A stretch of 5,492 bases of DNA from an uncultured Bacteroidota bacterium (GTDB lineage Bacteria > Bacteroidota > Bacteroidia > Bacteroidales > SZUA-534). Below the pieces are notes generated by a model. It did no database searches. It was not told the DNA's origin and saw only the letters and a list, made by a program, of their open reading frames with translations. The translations under genes were made by a program, and so were the position numbers. The stretch is from the NCBI GenBank assembly GCA_937900725.1, contig CALCFP010000516.1:1-5492 (forward strand), in the 5' to 3' direction. This document shows, piece after piece, positions 1 through 5,492 of the stretch; the first letter of the stretch is position 1; every line of letters starts with the position of its first letter.

Positions 1-104
1 AAAAGAAACGAAAAGCGATATTCAAGTGGTTGCGCTCCAATAGCGTTGCACAAGACCATTAACGACGCAACAAAAAAAATCCTATGCAAAGGACCGGCAC
101 CCAT
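1..104 (-). CDS. Start of an exported protein of unknown function (partial, runs off left edge)
   Basis: An ATG at 104-102 opens a reading frame on the minus strand that stays open for 34 codons to the window edge. The translation has the layout of a Sec signal peptide: a short N-terminus with His7 and Arg8, a hydrophobic core (about residues 9-18, IFFVASLMVL) and a small-residue cleavage site, IGA|QPLEY, cut after Ala24. Gln directly after the cut is common in exported Bacteroidetes proteins. Cys19 is preceded by Leu and does not fit a lipobox, so a lipoprotein is less likely. The start lies three bases after the kinase stop codon, which suggests an operon with translational coupling. The mature protein is almost wholly outside the window and I do not recognise its family from ten residues. 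The plus strand is also open at the edge in three frames, but none has comparable support. Confidence 0.6.
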   Translation of the reverse strand, partial: MGAGPLHRIFFVASLMVLCNAIGAQPLEYRFSFL

Positions 105-107
105 CCG

Positions 108-1082
108 CTAAATCGATGCAAGTTTCTTCCTTATTTCTTTCCAAACGTCGGCAGGAATTTGTGCGCCTATGTTTTCTATAACCTTGCCTGACAGAAGAGC
201 GCCTAATTTTCCGCAACGGTCAAGAGAGTAACCCATTGCATGTCCGAAGACAAAACCCGACGCATAAAGGTCGCCAGCGCCGGTTGTGTCGATGCACCTG
301 GCGTCAATGATGCCCACCCGATACTCCTTGTCGCCCTGTCTGATTATAGACCCTTGCTTGCCAATCTTGACAACTGCAATATCACACATTTCGGCAAGTT
401 CCTTGACAGCATATTCCGCATCTTTGCCAGTAAATGTTTTTGCCTCATCTTCATTTGCAAAAATAATGTCGACATAATCCTTTGCTATTCTGTGCAGGAA
501 CTCAACATTTTCAGCAACCACGTTGTAACTGGCCAAGTCAAGCACGATTTTCATCGACTGACTGCGTGCAACCCTTACAGCCGTTTCTATAAGATCATGG
601 TTTTGAACCAGATATCCTTCTATGTAAAAATAGTCGTATTGTGAGAATATGGAAGGTGCAATTTCTTCAGGCGACATCTCGACCGCAGAGCCGAGATATG
701 TGGCAAAAGTACGTTCAGAATCTGGTGTCACAAACGCGATTGCACGTCCTGAAGCCGTTGAACTTGTCAAAAGGTGAGGCTTGACTCCAGATTTTTCGAG
801 GTCAGACTTGAACATATCACCCATTTTGTCAGTGCCTATCTTTCCTATGAAACCACAAGGAATGCCCAAATGCGCCAATCCATGAATAGTGTTGGCGGAA
901 GAGCCTCCGGCCGAGATTTTTGGACTGAATTGCGCCGTTTGTTCTGATATGGTTTTCGACAAGTCGGCATCAATCAACTGCATGCTGCCTTTAGGCAAGT
1001 TGAATTTTGTCAAGACGCTATCGTCCGGCACCATGGTCATGATATCAACAAGGGCATTGCCCATTCCTAAAACCTTTTTCAT
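108..1082 (-). CDS. PfkB-family carbohydrate/nucleoside kinase, probably adenosine kinase-like
   Basis: A 324-aa cytoplasmic kinase of the PfkB/ribokinase fold, which transfers phosphate from ATP to a sugar or nucleoside hydroxyl. Visible motifs are the N-terminal strand MGNALVD (7-13), the first PfkB signature around the GG pair in SAGGSSANTIHGLAHLG (57-73), the NxxE motif at N210-E213 that helps bind Mg/phosphate, and the second signature DTTGAGD (265-271), whose last residue, Asp271, is the expected catalytic base beside the anion hole. Length is normal. The GNALVD and GGSSANT forms resemble bacterial proteins annotated as adenosine kinases, so phosphorylation of adenosine to AMP is the best guess. 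Inosine-guanosine, ribose or another sugar cannot be excluded. The frame extends to a TTG at 1091, but the ATG at 1082 (MKKVLGMGN) is the more natural start. It is transcribed divergently from rsfS and followed after 3 nt by a signal-peptide gene. I found no convincing TAnnTTTG promoter upstream. Confidence 0.9.
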   Translation of the reverse strand: MKKVLGMGNALVDIMTMVPDDSVLTKFNLPKGSMQLIDADLSKTISEQTAQFSPKISAGGSSANTIHGLAHLGIPCGFIGKIGTDKMGDMFKSDLEKSGVKPHLLTSSTASGRAIAFVTPDSERTFATYLGSAVEMSPEEIAPSIFSQYDYFYIEGYLVQNHDLIETAVRVARSQSMKIVLDLASYNVVAENVEFLHRIAKDYVDIIFANEDEAKTFTGKDAEYAVKELAEMCDIAVVKIGKQGSIIRQGDKEYRVGIIDARCIDTTGAGDLYASGFVFGHAMGYSLDRCGKLGALLSGKVIENIGAQIPADVWKEIRKKLASI

Positions 1083-1144
1083 AAAAATCAAAATTGATAT
1101 TCCAAACAGTAAAACTCATTTTTCATTCAGGGCGCTAAATTACA

Positions 1145-1161
1145 AAGACTTTGCAAGTCTT
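1145..1161. repeat. Inverted repeat AAGACTT-TGC-AAGTCTT
   Basis: Perfect 7-bp arms, AAGACTT (1145-1151) and AAGTCTT (1155-1161), are separated by TGC. It lies 63 bp upstream of the kinase start. There is no following T tract on either strand and no gene ends here, so a terminator is unlikely. As DNA it would suit a dimeric repressor site; in the kinase leader RNA it would be a weak 7-bp hairpin. A protein binding it is inference only. Confidence 0.5.
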
Positions 1162-1186
1162 CTACAAACAATGTCACAATTGTAGA
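1161..1186. repeat. Inverted repeat TCTACAA-N12-TTGTAGA
   Basis: Perfect 7-bp arms, TCTACAA (1161-1167) and TTGTAGA (1180-1186), are separated by 12 bp, so arm centres are 19 bp apart, about two helical turns. The left arm shares base 1161 with the preceding inverted repeat. The right arm overlaps an 8-bp palindrome, ACAATTGT (1176-1183). The geometry fits an operator for a dimeric regulator of the kinase promoter, but no regulator gene is in the window and AT-rich DNA gives such repeats by chance more often than average. Confidence 0.45.
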
Positions 1187-1372
1187 TTAACAAATTCAAA
1201 ATAAGACATACATATTTGCGATATTCGACACCATAAGACACGTATAGGAGAAGCAACGAACGGGACTGCCCCCAATAAAGCATATATTAAACAATATCAA
1301 CCTACATCATACACATATCGATTTTATAAATATCCGATTAATCAAAATAGATAAATGTCTGACGGCTGAACC

Positions 1373-1404
1373 TTTTCCGTTTTAACTAATAAAAACTACA
1401 TTTG
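1373..1404 (+). promoter_or_regulatory. Bacteroidetes-type promoter for the rsfS-ftsH-cdsA-psd operon
   Basis: TACATTTG at 1397-1404 matches the Bacteroidetes primary sigma factor -7 consensus TAnnTTTG exactly. Twenty bases upstream, TTTT at 1373-1376 is an imperfect match to the -33 TTTG box. Transcription would start around 1409-1412, leaving a leader of only about 12-15 nt before the rsfS ATG at 1424. That leader is A/T-rich with no Shine-Dalgarno sequence, as is usual in this phylum. With the downstream genes almost touching, this probably drives the whole operon. The start site is predicted from consensus, not mapped. Confidence 0.6.
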
Positions 1405-1423
1405 CAGTCTCAATAAATATGTA

Positions 1424-1792
1424 ATGGCAAAAGAGAAACAGAACCTAAACCTCAAAGACGCAATAGTTGAGGCAATAAAGCAGAAAAAAGGCCACGAGAT
1501 AGTTGTTATCGACCTGACCGAAACTGAACAGTCAATTGCAGACTACTACGTTATATGTCACGGCAATTCGTCATCGCAAGTTGACGCATTGGCAGACCAC
1601 ATTGAACGTTTTGCCCGTGTAGAAACTTCAGAGCACCCAATTCACGTTGAAGGTCAGCAAAATGCGCAATGGATTCTTATGGACTACGGCGACATTGTGG
1701 TTCATATATTCCAGGAAGAGATTCGCCGTTTCTACAACCTTGAGGACCTTTGGGCCGATGCCAAAAAAGAAATCATCGAATCAGAAGAATGA
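1424..1792 (+). CDS. rsfS: Ribosomal silencing factor RsfS (DUF143 / YbeB family)
   Basis: A 122-aa RsfS/Iojap-family protein. Known members bind ribosomal protein uL14 on the 50S subunit and block joining to the 30S, lowering translation in stationary phase or starvation, and also act in 50S maturation. Family landmarks are present: an N-terminal helix (about 9-22), the ADYYVICHGNSSSQVDALAD block (39-58), the EGQQNAQWILMDYGDIVVHIF block (76-96) and the FYNLEDLWADA end (103-113). Length is normal for the family. The ATG at 1424 is chosen because it gives the expected N-terminus and sits just after the promoter. It is first in the operon and ends 3 nt before ftsH, so the two are probably translationally coupled. 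The short acidic tail (EIIESEE) is unremarkable. Confidence 0.95.
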   Translation: MAKEKQNLNLKDAIVEAIKQKKGHEIVVIDLTETEQSIADYYVICHGNSSSQVDALADHIERFARVETSEHPIHVEGQQNAQWILMDYGDIVVHIFQEEIRRFYNLEDLWADAKKEIIESEE

Positions 1793-1795
1793 CCT

Positions 1796-3874
1796 ATGGA
1801 AACAGAAAACAAGCAAGACAAGAATATTGAAACCAGAGGGACGGGAATGCCGCAGAAGACACAAGGCAAAGGTCCAAAATTCAACATGAGTTGGATATAT
1901 GGCATCATAGCCATTATCCTACTGGGCCTGATGTTCTTCACGCCAGGCGGTGGCGAACCTATCGAGATTACCAGAATCCGCTTTGAGCAGGAAATGCTAA
2001 AGAAGCACGATGTCAGCAAGATTGTGGTGGTGAACAGGGAACGCGCAGAAATATATATCAAGCCAGAACGCCTAAACGACGCCCAATATGCCGACTACAA
2101 AAAGAGAAACAAGACTTCATACTCATTCAACCCTCAATATTTCTACACAATAGGCTCAATTGACAAGTTTGAAGAGCAGATAGAGGAAGCAACACGCGAC
2201 TTTGCGCCAAGCGAGCAAGTTCCAGTAAGTTATGAGACCCGTCAAAACCACATGAACACCATTCTCAACTGGATTATCTTCCCGTTGATGCTGATAATGC
2301 TGTGGCTGTTCATCTTCCGCCGCATGGCAGGTGGCGGTCCTGGCGGTGGCAACCAGATTTTCAACATTGGCAAGTCGCGCGCCAAAATGTTCGACAAGGA
2401 CGCATCGGAAATAAAGGTTGACTTTAAGGATGTTGCAGGCCTTGAAGAAGCAAAAGTCGAGATAAAGGAAATAGTTGATTTTCTGAAAAATCCTCAAAAA
2501 TACACACAGTTGGGCGGAAAGATTCCAAAGGGCGCATTGCTTGTAGGCCCTCCAGGAACAGGCAAGACCTTGCTGGCAAAAGCCGTTGCAGGCGAAGCGC
2601 ACGTGCCATTCTTCTCACTTTCAGGCTCCGACTTTGTCGAGATGTTTGTCGGTGTGGGTGCGTCACGTGTCCGCGACCTTTTCAAGCAGGCAAAGGAGAA
2701 AGCGCCTTGCATCATCTTCATTGACGAAATCGATGCCATCGGCCGCGCTCGCGGTAAAAATCCGAATTGGGGTTCAAACGATGAACGCGAGAACACCCTG
2801 AACCAACTTCTTACAGAAATGGACGGATTCGGCACCAACAGCGGCGTCATCATCTTGGCCGCAACAAACCGTGCCGACATTCTTGACCGCGCACTTTTAC
2901 GCGCAGGACGCTTCGACCGCCAAATTCACGTCGAACTGCCTGACCTCAACGAACGCACCGACATTTTCAAAGTTCATCTTCGCCCGCTAACAAAACTGGA
3001 AAGCAGCGTGACTGCCGAATCATTGGCAAAACAGACTCCTGGATTCTCCGGCGCCGACATAGCCAATGTCTGCAATGAGGCCGCGCTAATTGCCGCCAGA
3101 CATGACAAGAGCATGGTCGAAAAGCAGGATTTCCTTGACGCCATCGACCGAATTGTAGGTGGACTCGAAAAGAAGAACAAGATTATTTCAGCCGAAGAGA
3201 AAAAGGCCATTGCATATCATGAGGCAGGACACGCCACCGTCAGCTGGATGCTCGAAAACGCCAATCCTCTTATCAAGGTTACAATAGTGCCTCGAGGCCA
3301 GGCTTTGGGCGCCGCCTGGTATCTTCCTGAAGAACGCCAACTTACCACGCAAGACCAACTAATGGAAGAAATGGCCGCATTGCTTGGTGGACGCGCCGCA
3401 GAAGAACTCTACTTCGGCAAAGTGTCAACAGGCGCACTCAACAACCTTGAACGCACCACCAAACACGCTTACGCGATGGTTTGCTATTACGGAATGAGCC
3501 AAAAAGTAGGCAATCTGTCATACTACGACTCTTCGGGCCAATCGGAATACGCATTCGCAAAACCTTACAGCGAGGAAACTGCAAAAACCATTGACACTGA
3601 AACAAAACGCATCATTGACGAGGCATACGCAAAGTCAAAAGAGATACTCACCAAATATCAAGAGCAACACCACCAGTTGGCCAACCTGCTACTTGAGCGT
3701 GAAGTGCTATTTGCTGAAGACCTTGAACGAATCCTCGGTCCTCGTCCAAACGGCAAGACACCATATTACGAGCATCAAAAGCAAAATGCAAGCAACGACG
3801 AGCAAAAACCGTCAGAGGCAACTGCCGAAACAGATTCCGACACTGATTCAAAAGAAGAAAAAACTGCTGAATAA
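1796..3874 (+). CDS. ftsH: ATP-dependent zinc metalloprotease FtsH
   Basis: A 692-aa membrane-anchored AAA+ protease that, as a hexamer, extracts and degrades unneeded or misfolded membrane and some soluble proteins. Order of parts: hydrophilic N-terminus (1-30), TM1 (about 33-48), exported domain (about 50-155), TM2 (about 158-175), Gly-rich linker (178-186), then the AAA+ module. That module has Walker A GPPGTGKT (251-258), pore loop FVG (284-286), Walker B IIFIDEID (306-313), and a second region of homology ending RAGRFDR (369-375) with arginine fingers R369 and R372. The M41 peptidase has zinc site HEAGH (475-479, catalytic Glu476). The third zinc ligand is normally the Asp of an ND pair before a conserved helix; here the sequence reads TGALNNLERTT, so Asn550 stands in that place. 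The last 45 or so residues form an acidic, probably disordered tail. It starts 3 nt after rsfS, and its stop shares one base (TAATG) with the next start. Confidence 0.97.
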   Translation: METENKQDKNIETRGTGMPQKTQGKGPKFNMSWIYGIIAIILLGLMFFTPGGGEPIEITRIRFEQEMLKKHDVSKIVVVNRERAEIYIKPERLNDAQYADYKKRNKTSYSFNPQYFYTIGSIDKFEEQIEEATRDFAPSEQVPVSYETRQNHMNTILNWIIFPLMLIMLWLFIFRRMAGGGPGGGNQIFNIGKSRAKMFDKDASEIKVDFKDVAGLEEAKVEIKEIVDFLKNPQKYTQLGGKIPKGALLVGPPGTGKTLLAKAVAGEAHVPFFSLSGSDFVEMFVGVGASRVRDLFKQAKEKAPCIIFIDEIDAIGRARGKNPNWGSNDERENTLNQLLTEMDGFGTNSGVIILAATNRADILDRALLRAGRFDRQIHVELPDLNERTDIFKVHLRPLTKLESSVTAESLAKQTPGFSGADIANVCNEAALIAARHDKSMVEKQDFLDAIDRIVGGLEKKNKIISAEEKKAIAYHEAGHATVSWMLENANPLIKVTIVPRGQALGAAWYLPEERQLTTQDQLMEEMAALLGGRAAEELYFGKVSTGALNNLERTTKHAYAMVCYYGMSQKVGNLSYYDSSGQSEYAFAKPYSEETAKTIDTETKRIIDEAYAKSKEILTKYQEQHHQLANLLLEREVLFAEDLERILGPRPNGKTPYYEHQKQNASNDEQKPSEATAETDSDTDSKEEKTAE

Positions 3875-4080
3875 TGGAAGACAATTGGCAATTGGTTTAC
3901 AGCACAGGAACGCCCTATGAGGCTGAAATGGTACGCGGACTATTGGAAAGCGCAGGCTTGGAACCGATTGTAATGAACAAGCAAGACTCGTCGTATATGT
4001 TTGGCGAGATTGAAGTTTATGTTCACCCAAACCAATACGAACAGGCAATCAACATTATAAATTCATCAAACAATGAGTAA
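3874..4080 (+). CDS. Small DUF2007-family protein, putative signal-transducing protein
   Basis: A 68-aa soluble protein with no signal peptide or membrane segment. The pattern WQLVYSTGTPYEAEMVRGLLESAG (5-28), a central strand PIVMN (31-35) and the ending EIEVYVHPNQYEQAINII (45-62) fits the DUF2007 family, a small beta-alpha-beta domain often labelled a putative prokaryotic signal transducer. Its biochemical function is not established. The short alpha-beta fold resembles small ligand- or partner-binding domains, which is only suggestive. The start codon overlaps the ftsH stop by one base and its end overlaps the cdsA start by 8 nt (ATGAGTAA), so its synthesis should be tied to both neighbours. 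That makes a role linked to FtsH or to phospholipid synthesis reasonable, but this is inference from position. No Shine-Dalgarno sequence is evident. Confidence 0.85.
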   Translation: MEDNWQLVYSTGTPYEAEMVRGLLESAGLEPIVMNKQDSSYMFGEIEVYVHPNQYEQAINIINSSNNE

Positions 4081-4882
4081 CTTTTGGCAACGCCTTATCA
4101 CAGGAATAGTTTTCCTGACGGTCTTAATTTCGGGCATACTGTTCAGTCAGTGGACATTTGCGCTACTTTTTGCCTTGATTGACGTGCTTGCCCTTAACGA
4201 GTTTTACCGCATAAGCGTCAAAAACGGGAACAAGCCACTTACAATCTACGGAATGGCTGTCGGACTAATCTCGTTTGCCTTAAGTTTCCTCGCATTTGCC
4301 AACATTATCGAAAAATCGGCATTGGCACTAGTTGTTCCAATGCTGGCACTGGTTTTCATCATTGTGCTATTCGGAAAATTCGAGAATCCAATATCAACCA
4401 TAGCCACAACATTTTACGGACTTGTCTACATAGCACTGCCATTTGCATTGGTTAGCCCGATAGCGTTTCATACCAACGAATACCAAAGCATTATGGTTCT
4501 TGGAATGTTCATCATAATTTGGGCCAACGATACAGGCGCATATTGTTTTGGTGTTACAATCGGGCGTCACCATATGTTCGAACGCATTTCGCCCAAGAAA
4601 ACCTGGGAAGGCTTGATTGGCGGGATGTTCACGGCAATTGGAGCATCATTCGCATTATCACACTATTTCGACATCATGACGCAAAAGCAATGGTTAGGGT
4701 TGGCACTGATAATCTGCATTTTCGGCACACTTGGCGACTTGGCCGAATCACAATTCAAGCGCACAGTCGGCATCAAGGACTCAAGCAACTTATTGCCAGG
4801 TCACGGCGGAATTCTCGACAGATTTGACAGTATTATCTTGGCAATACCCGTAATTTTTGCATATTTGCAGTTTGTATCATAA
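4073..4882 (+). CDS. cdsA: Phosphatidate cytidylyltransferase (CDP-diacylglycerol synthase)
   Basis: A 269-aa integral inner-membrane enzyme converting phosphatidic acid and CTP to CDP-diacylglycerol and pyrophosphate, the branch-point precursor of all phospholipids. Hydrophobic stretches suggest about eight membrane segments (roughly 6-24, 27-42, 57-78, 83-101, 111-131, 138-158, 181-197, 206-221), with another at the C-terminus (252-267). The C-terminal half has the conserved WANDTGAYCFG (150-160) and SPKKTWEG (173-180) blocks. The full CDP-DAG synthase signature, 226-252, is intact: S226, K229-R230, K235-D236, P242, H244-G-G, D249-R250 and D252. These acidic residues bind the catalytic metals. 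Length is at the short end of normal. The start overlaps the DUF2007 gene by 8 nt, and psd follows after 15 nt, placing two steps of phosphatidylethanolamine synthesis side by side. Confidence 0.97.
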   Translation: MSNFWQRLITGIVFLTVLISGILFSQWTFALLFALIDVLALNEFYRISVKNGNKPLTIYGMAVGLISFALSFLAFANIIEKSALALVVPMLALVFIIVLFGKFENPISTIATTFYGLVYIALPFALVSPIAFHTNEYQSIMVLGMFIIIWANDTGAYCFGVTIGRHHMFERISPKKTWEGLIGGMFTAIGASFALSHYFDIMTQKQWLGLALIICIFGTLGDLAESQFKRTVGIKDSSNLLPGHGGILDRFDSIILAIPVIFAYLQFVS

Positions 4883-4897
4883 ACCATAAGAGAGTAT

Positions 4898-5492
4898 ATG
4901 AGAATACATCGCGCAGGATATGCAGTAATACTGAAGGCGCTATTTATACTTTTGATAGTCAACTTGATAGTTTATTTTGTCATAAACAATCAATTCGCAG
5001 CATCAATTACAATAGTGATATCATGCGTATTGCTTCTTTTTGTATTGCGTTTCTTCAGATACCCCAACAGACAGGTTCCACAACTATCAAACGGACAAAT
5101 CATATGCCCTGCAGATGGCAAGATTGTGACTATTGAAGAGGTTGACGAGCCAAGCATTGTGTCAGGCAAACGTATTCAGGTTTCGATATTCATGTCGTGC
5201 TGGAACGTACACATGAATTGGCTTCCCGTATCAGGCGAGATTAAGCAGATAATCCATTTCGATGGACGTTTCACAAGAGCCGTGACACCTAAATCGTCAG
5301 ACTTGAATGAGCACACTGCAATTGTCGTGAAACCACAAAACAGCGAAACGGTATTGGTAAAGCAAGTGGCTGGAGCTGTCGCTCGCCGAATCTTGACATA
5401 TTTGAAACAGGACGAAACACACAACGCAGGGGAGGAACTTGGATTTATACGTTTCGGCTCACGCGTTGACATACTTCTGCCACTTGACTATG
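4898..5492 (+). CDS. psd: Phosphatidylserine decarboxylase, short (PSD-A-like) type; 3' end missing
   Basis: The first 198 codons of a pyruvoyl-dependent decarboxylase that turns phosphatidylserine into phosphatidylethanolamine and CO2 at the inner membrane. The frame is open to the window edge. An N-terminal membrane anchor is visible as two hydrophobic runs (about 10-29 and 36-51). Next come PADG (71-74), holding the Asp expected to assist self-cleavage, and FMSCWNVHMNWLPVSGEI (98-115), with the conserved His105. The self-cleavage site is GFIRFGSRVDILLP (182-195): cutting between Gly187 and Ser188 gives the beta chain and a short alpha chain whose Ser188 becomes the pyruvoyl group. The GS with Arg following, rather than the LGST of the E. 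coli enzyme, marks the shorter type, so probably only 20-30 residues are missing. The ATG at 4898 follows AGAGAG-like purine-rich sequence. A phosphatidylserine synthase gene is likely just downstream. Confidence 0.94.
   Translation, partial: MRIHRAGYAVILKALFILLIVNLIVYFVINNQFAASITIVISCVLLLFVLRFFRYPNRQVPQLSNGQIICPADGKIVTIEEVDEPSIVSGKRIQVSIFMSCWNVHMNWLPVSGEIKQIIHFDGRFTRAVTPKSSDLNEHTAIVVKPQNSETVLVKQVAGAVARRILTYLKQDETHNAGEELGFIRFGSRVDILLPLDY

Larger units (their letters stand above)
1083..1423. other. AT-rich divergent intergenic region
   Basis: About 340 bp separate the leftward kinase from the rightward rsfS operon. The base composition is visibly richer in A and T than in the flanking genes. 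The kinase-proximal third carries two abutting inverted repeats (1145-1186) and the rsfS-proximal end a Bacteroidetes-type promoter (1373-1404). Between them, 1190-1370 has no convincing gene. An AGGAG at 1246-1250 is not followed by a usable start codon, and a small AT-rich hairpin candidate, ATATT-AAAC-AATAT, lies at 1284-1297. A start for the kinase transcript must lie in this region or further right, but I could not place it: the best minus-strand TAnnTTTG-like matches (for example at 1197-1204) have a mismatch in the TA or no properly spaced -33 box. Confidence 0.7.

Noticed and set aside
1..111. Plus-strand frame open from the window edge to a TAA at 109-111, which could be the 3' end of a gene convergent with the kinase (two other plus frames stop at 41-43 and 60-62).
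   Set aside because: The 36-residue translation shows no recognisable motif, and the minus strand over the same bases encodes a convincing signal peptide placed correctly behind the kinase.
1083..1091. N-terminal extension of the kinase to a TTG start at 1091.
   Set aside because: It adds only three residues before MKKVLGMGN; the ATG at 1082 gives the usual PfkB N-terminus and is the stronger codon.
1246..1265. AGGAG followed by purine-rich sequence, resembling a ribosome binding site on the plus strand.
   Set aside because: No ATG, GTG or TTG with an extended frame follows at suitable distance, and Bacteroidetes rarely rely on Shine-Dalgarno sites.
1140..1283. Minus-strand ORF of 47 codons in the divergent intergenic region (begins MLYWGQSRSL).
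   Set aside because: The composition is odd (many Leu, Tyr, Cys), no family is recognised, it spans the inverted repeats, and a random ORF of this length in AT-rich DNA is unremarkable.
2889..2922. FtsH second region of homology reads LLRAGRFDR instead of the familiar LLRPGRFDR.
   Set aside because: Both arginine fingers are kept, and to my recollection Ala at this position is typical of Bacteroidetes FtsH, so it is a lineage trait rather than a defect.
4861..4877. Possible internal promoter before psd (CATATTTG and nearby TTTG).
   Set aside because: The -7 match lacks the first T of TAnnTTTG, no spaced -33 box was found, and the 15-nt gap after cdsA fits cotranscription.

Overview
The window looks like ordinary chromosomal DNA from a member of the Bacteroidetes, most likely order Bacteroidales. 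The evidence is a promoter element of the TAnnTTTG class in front of the main operon, starts with little or no Shine-Dalgarno sequence, a FtsH of Bacteroidetes character (RAGRFDR second region of homology, long acidic C-terminal tail), a short-type phosphatidylserine decarboxylase, and the gene order rsfS-ftsH-cdsA-psd. The assignment rests on recognising these proteins, not on a database search.

Left part, minus strand (1-1082): a PfkB-family sugar/nucleoside kinase, probably adenosine kinase-like, reads leftward. Three bases after its stop a second leftward gene begins. Only its first 34 codons are present, and they encode a convincing Sec signal peptide, so it starts an exported protein of unknown function. 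Middle (1083-1423): an AT-rich divergent intergenic region of about 340 bp. It holds two adjoining inverted repeats on the kinase side and a good Bacteroidetes-type promoter just in front of rsfS.

Right part, plus strand (1424-5492): a very compact operon. It runs rsfS (ribosomal silencing factor), 3-nt gap, ftsH (membrane AAA+ zinc protease), 1-nt overlap, a 68-aa DUF2007 protein, 8-nt overlap, cdsA (CDP-diacylglycerol synthase), 15-nt gap, psd (phosphatidylserine decarboxylase, cut by the window end just after its self-cleavage site). CdsA makes CDP-diacylglycerol from phosphatidic acid and CTP. A phosphatidylserine synthase not in this window would make PS, and Psd decarboxylates PS to phosphatidylethanolamine. 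The operon therefore joins translation control, membrane protein quality control and phospholipid synthesis, with a small unstudied DUF2007 protein translationally coupled to both ftsH and cdsA.

I see no mobile element, CRISPR array, tRNA or rRNA, and no clearly new system. The points most worth a second look are an apparent Asp-to-Asn change at the predicted third zinc ligand of FtsH, the DUF2007 protein, the paired inverted repeats, and the truncated exported-protein gene at the left edge.
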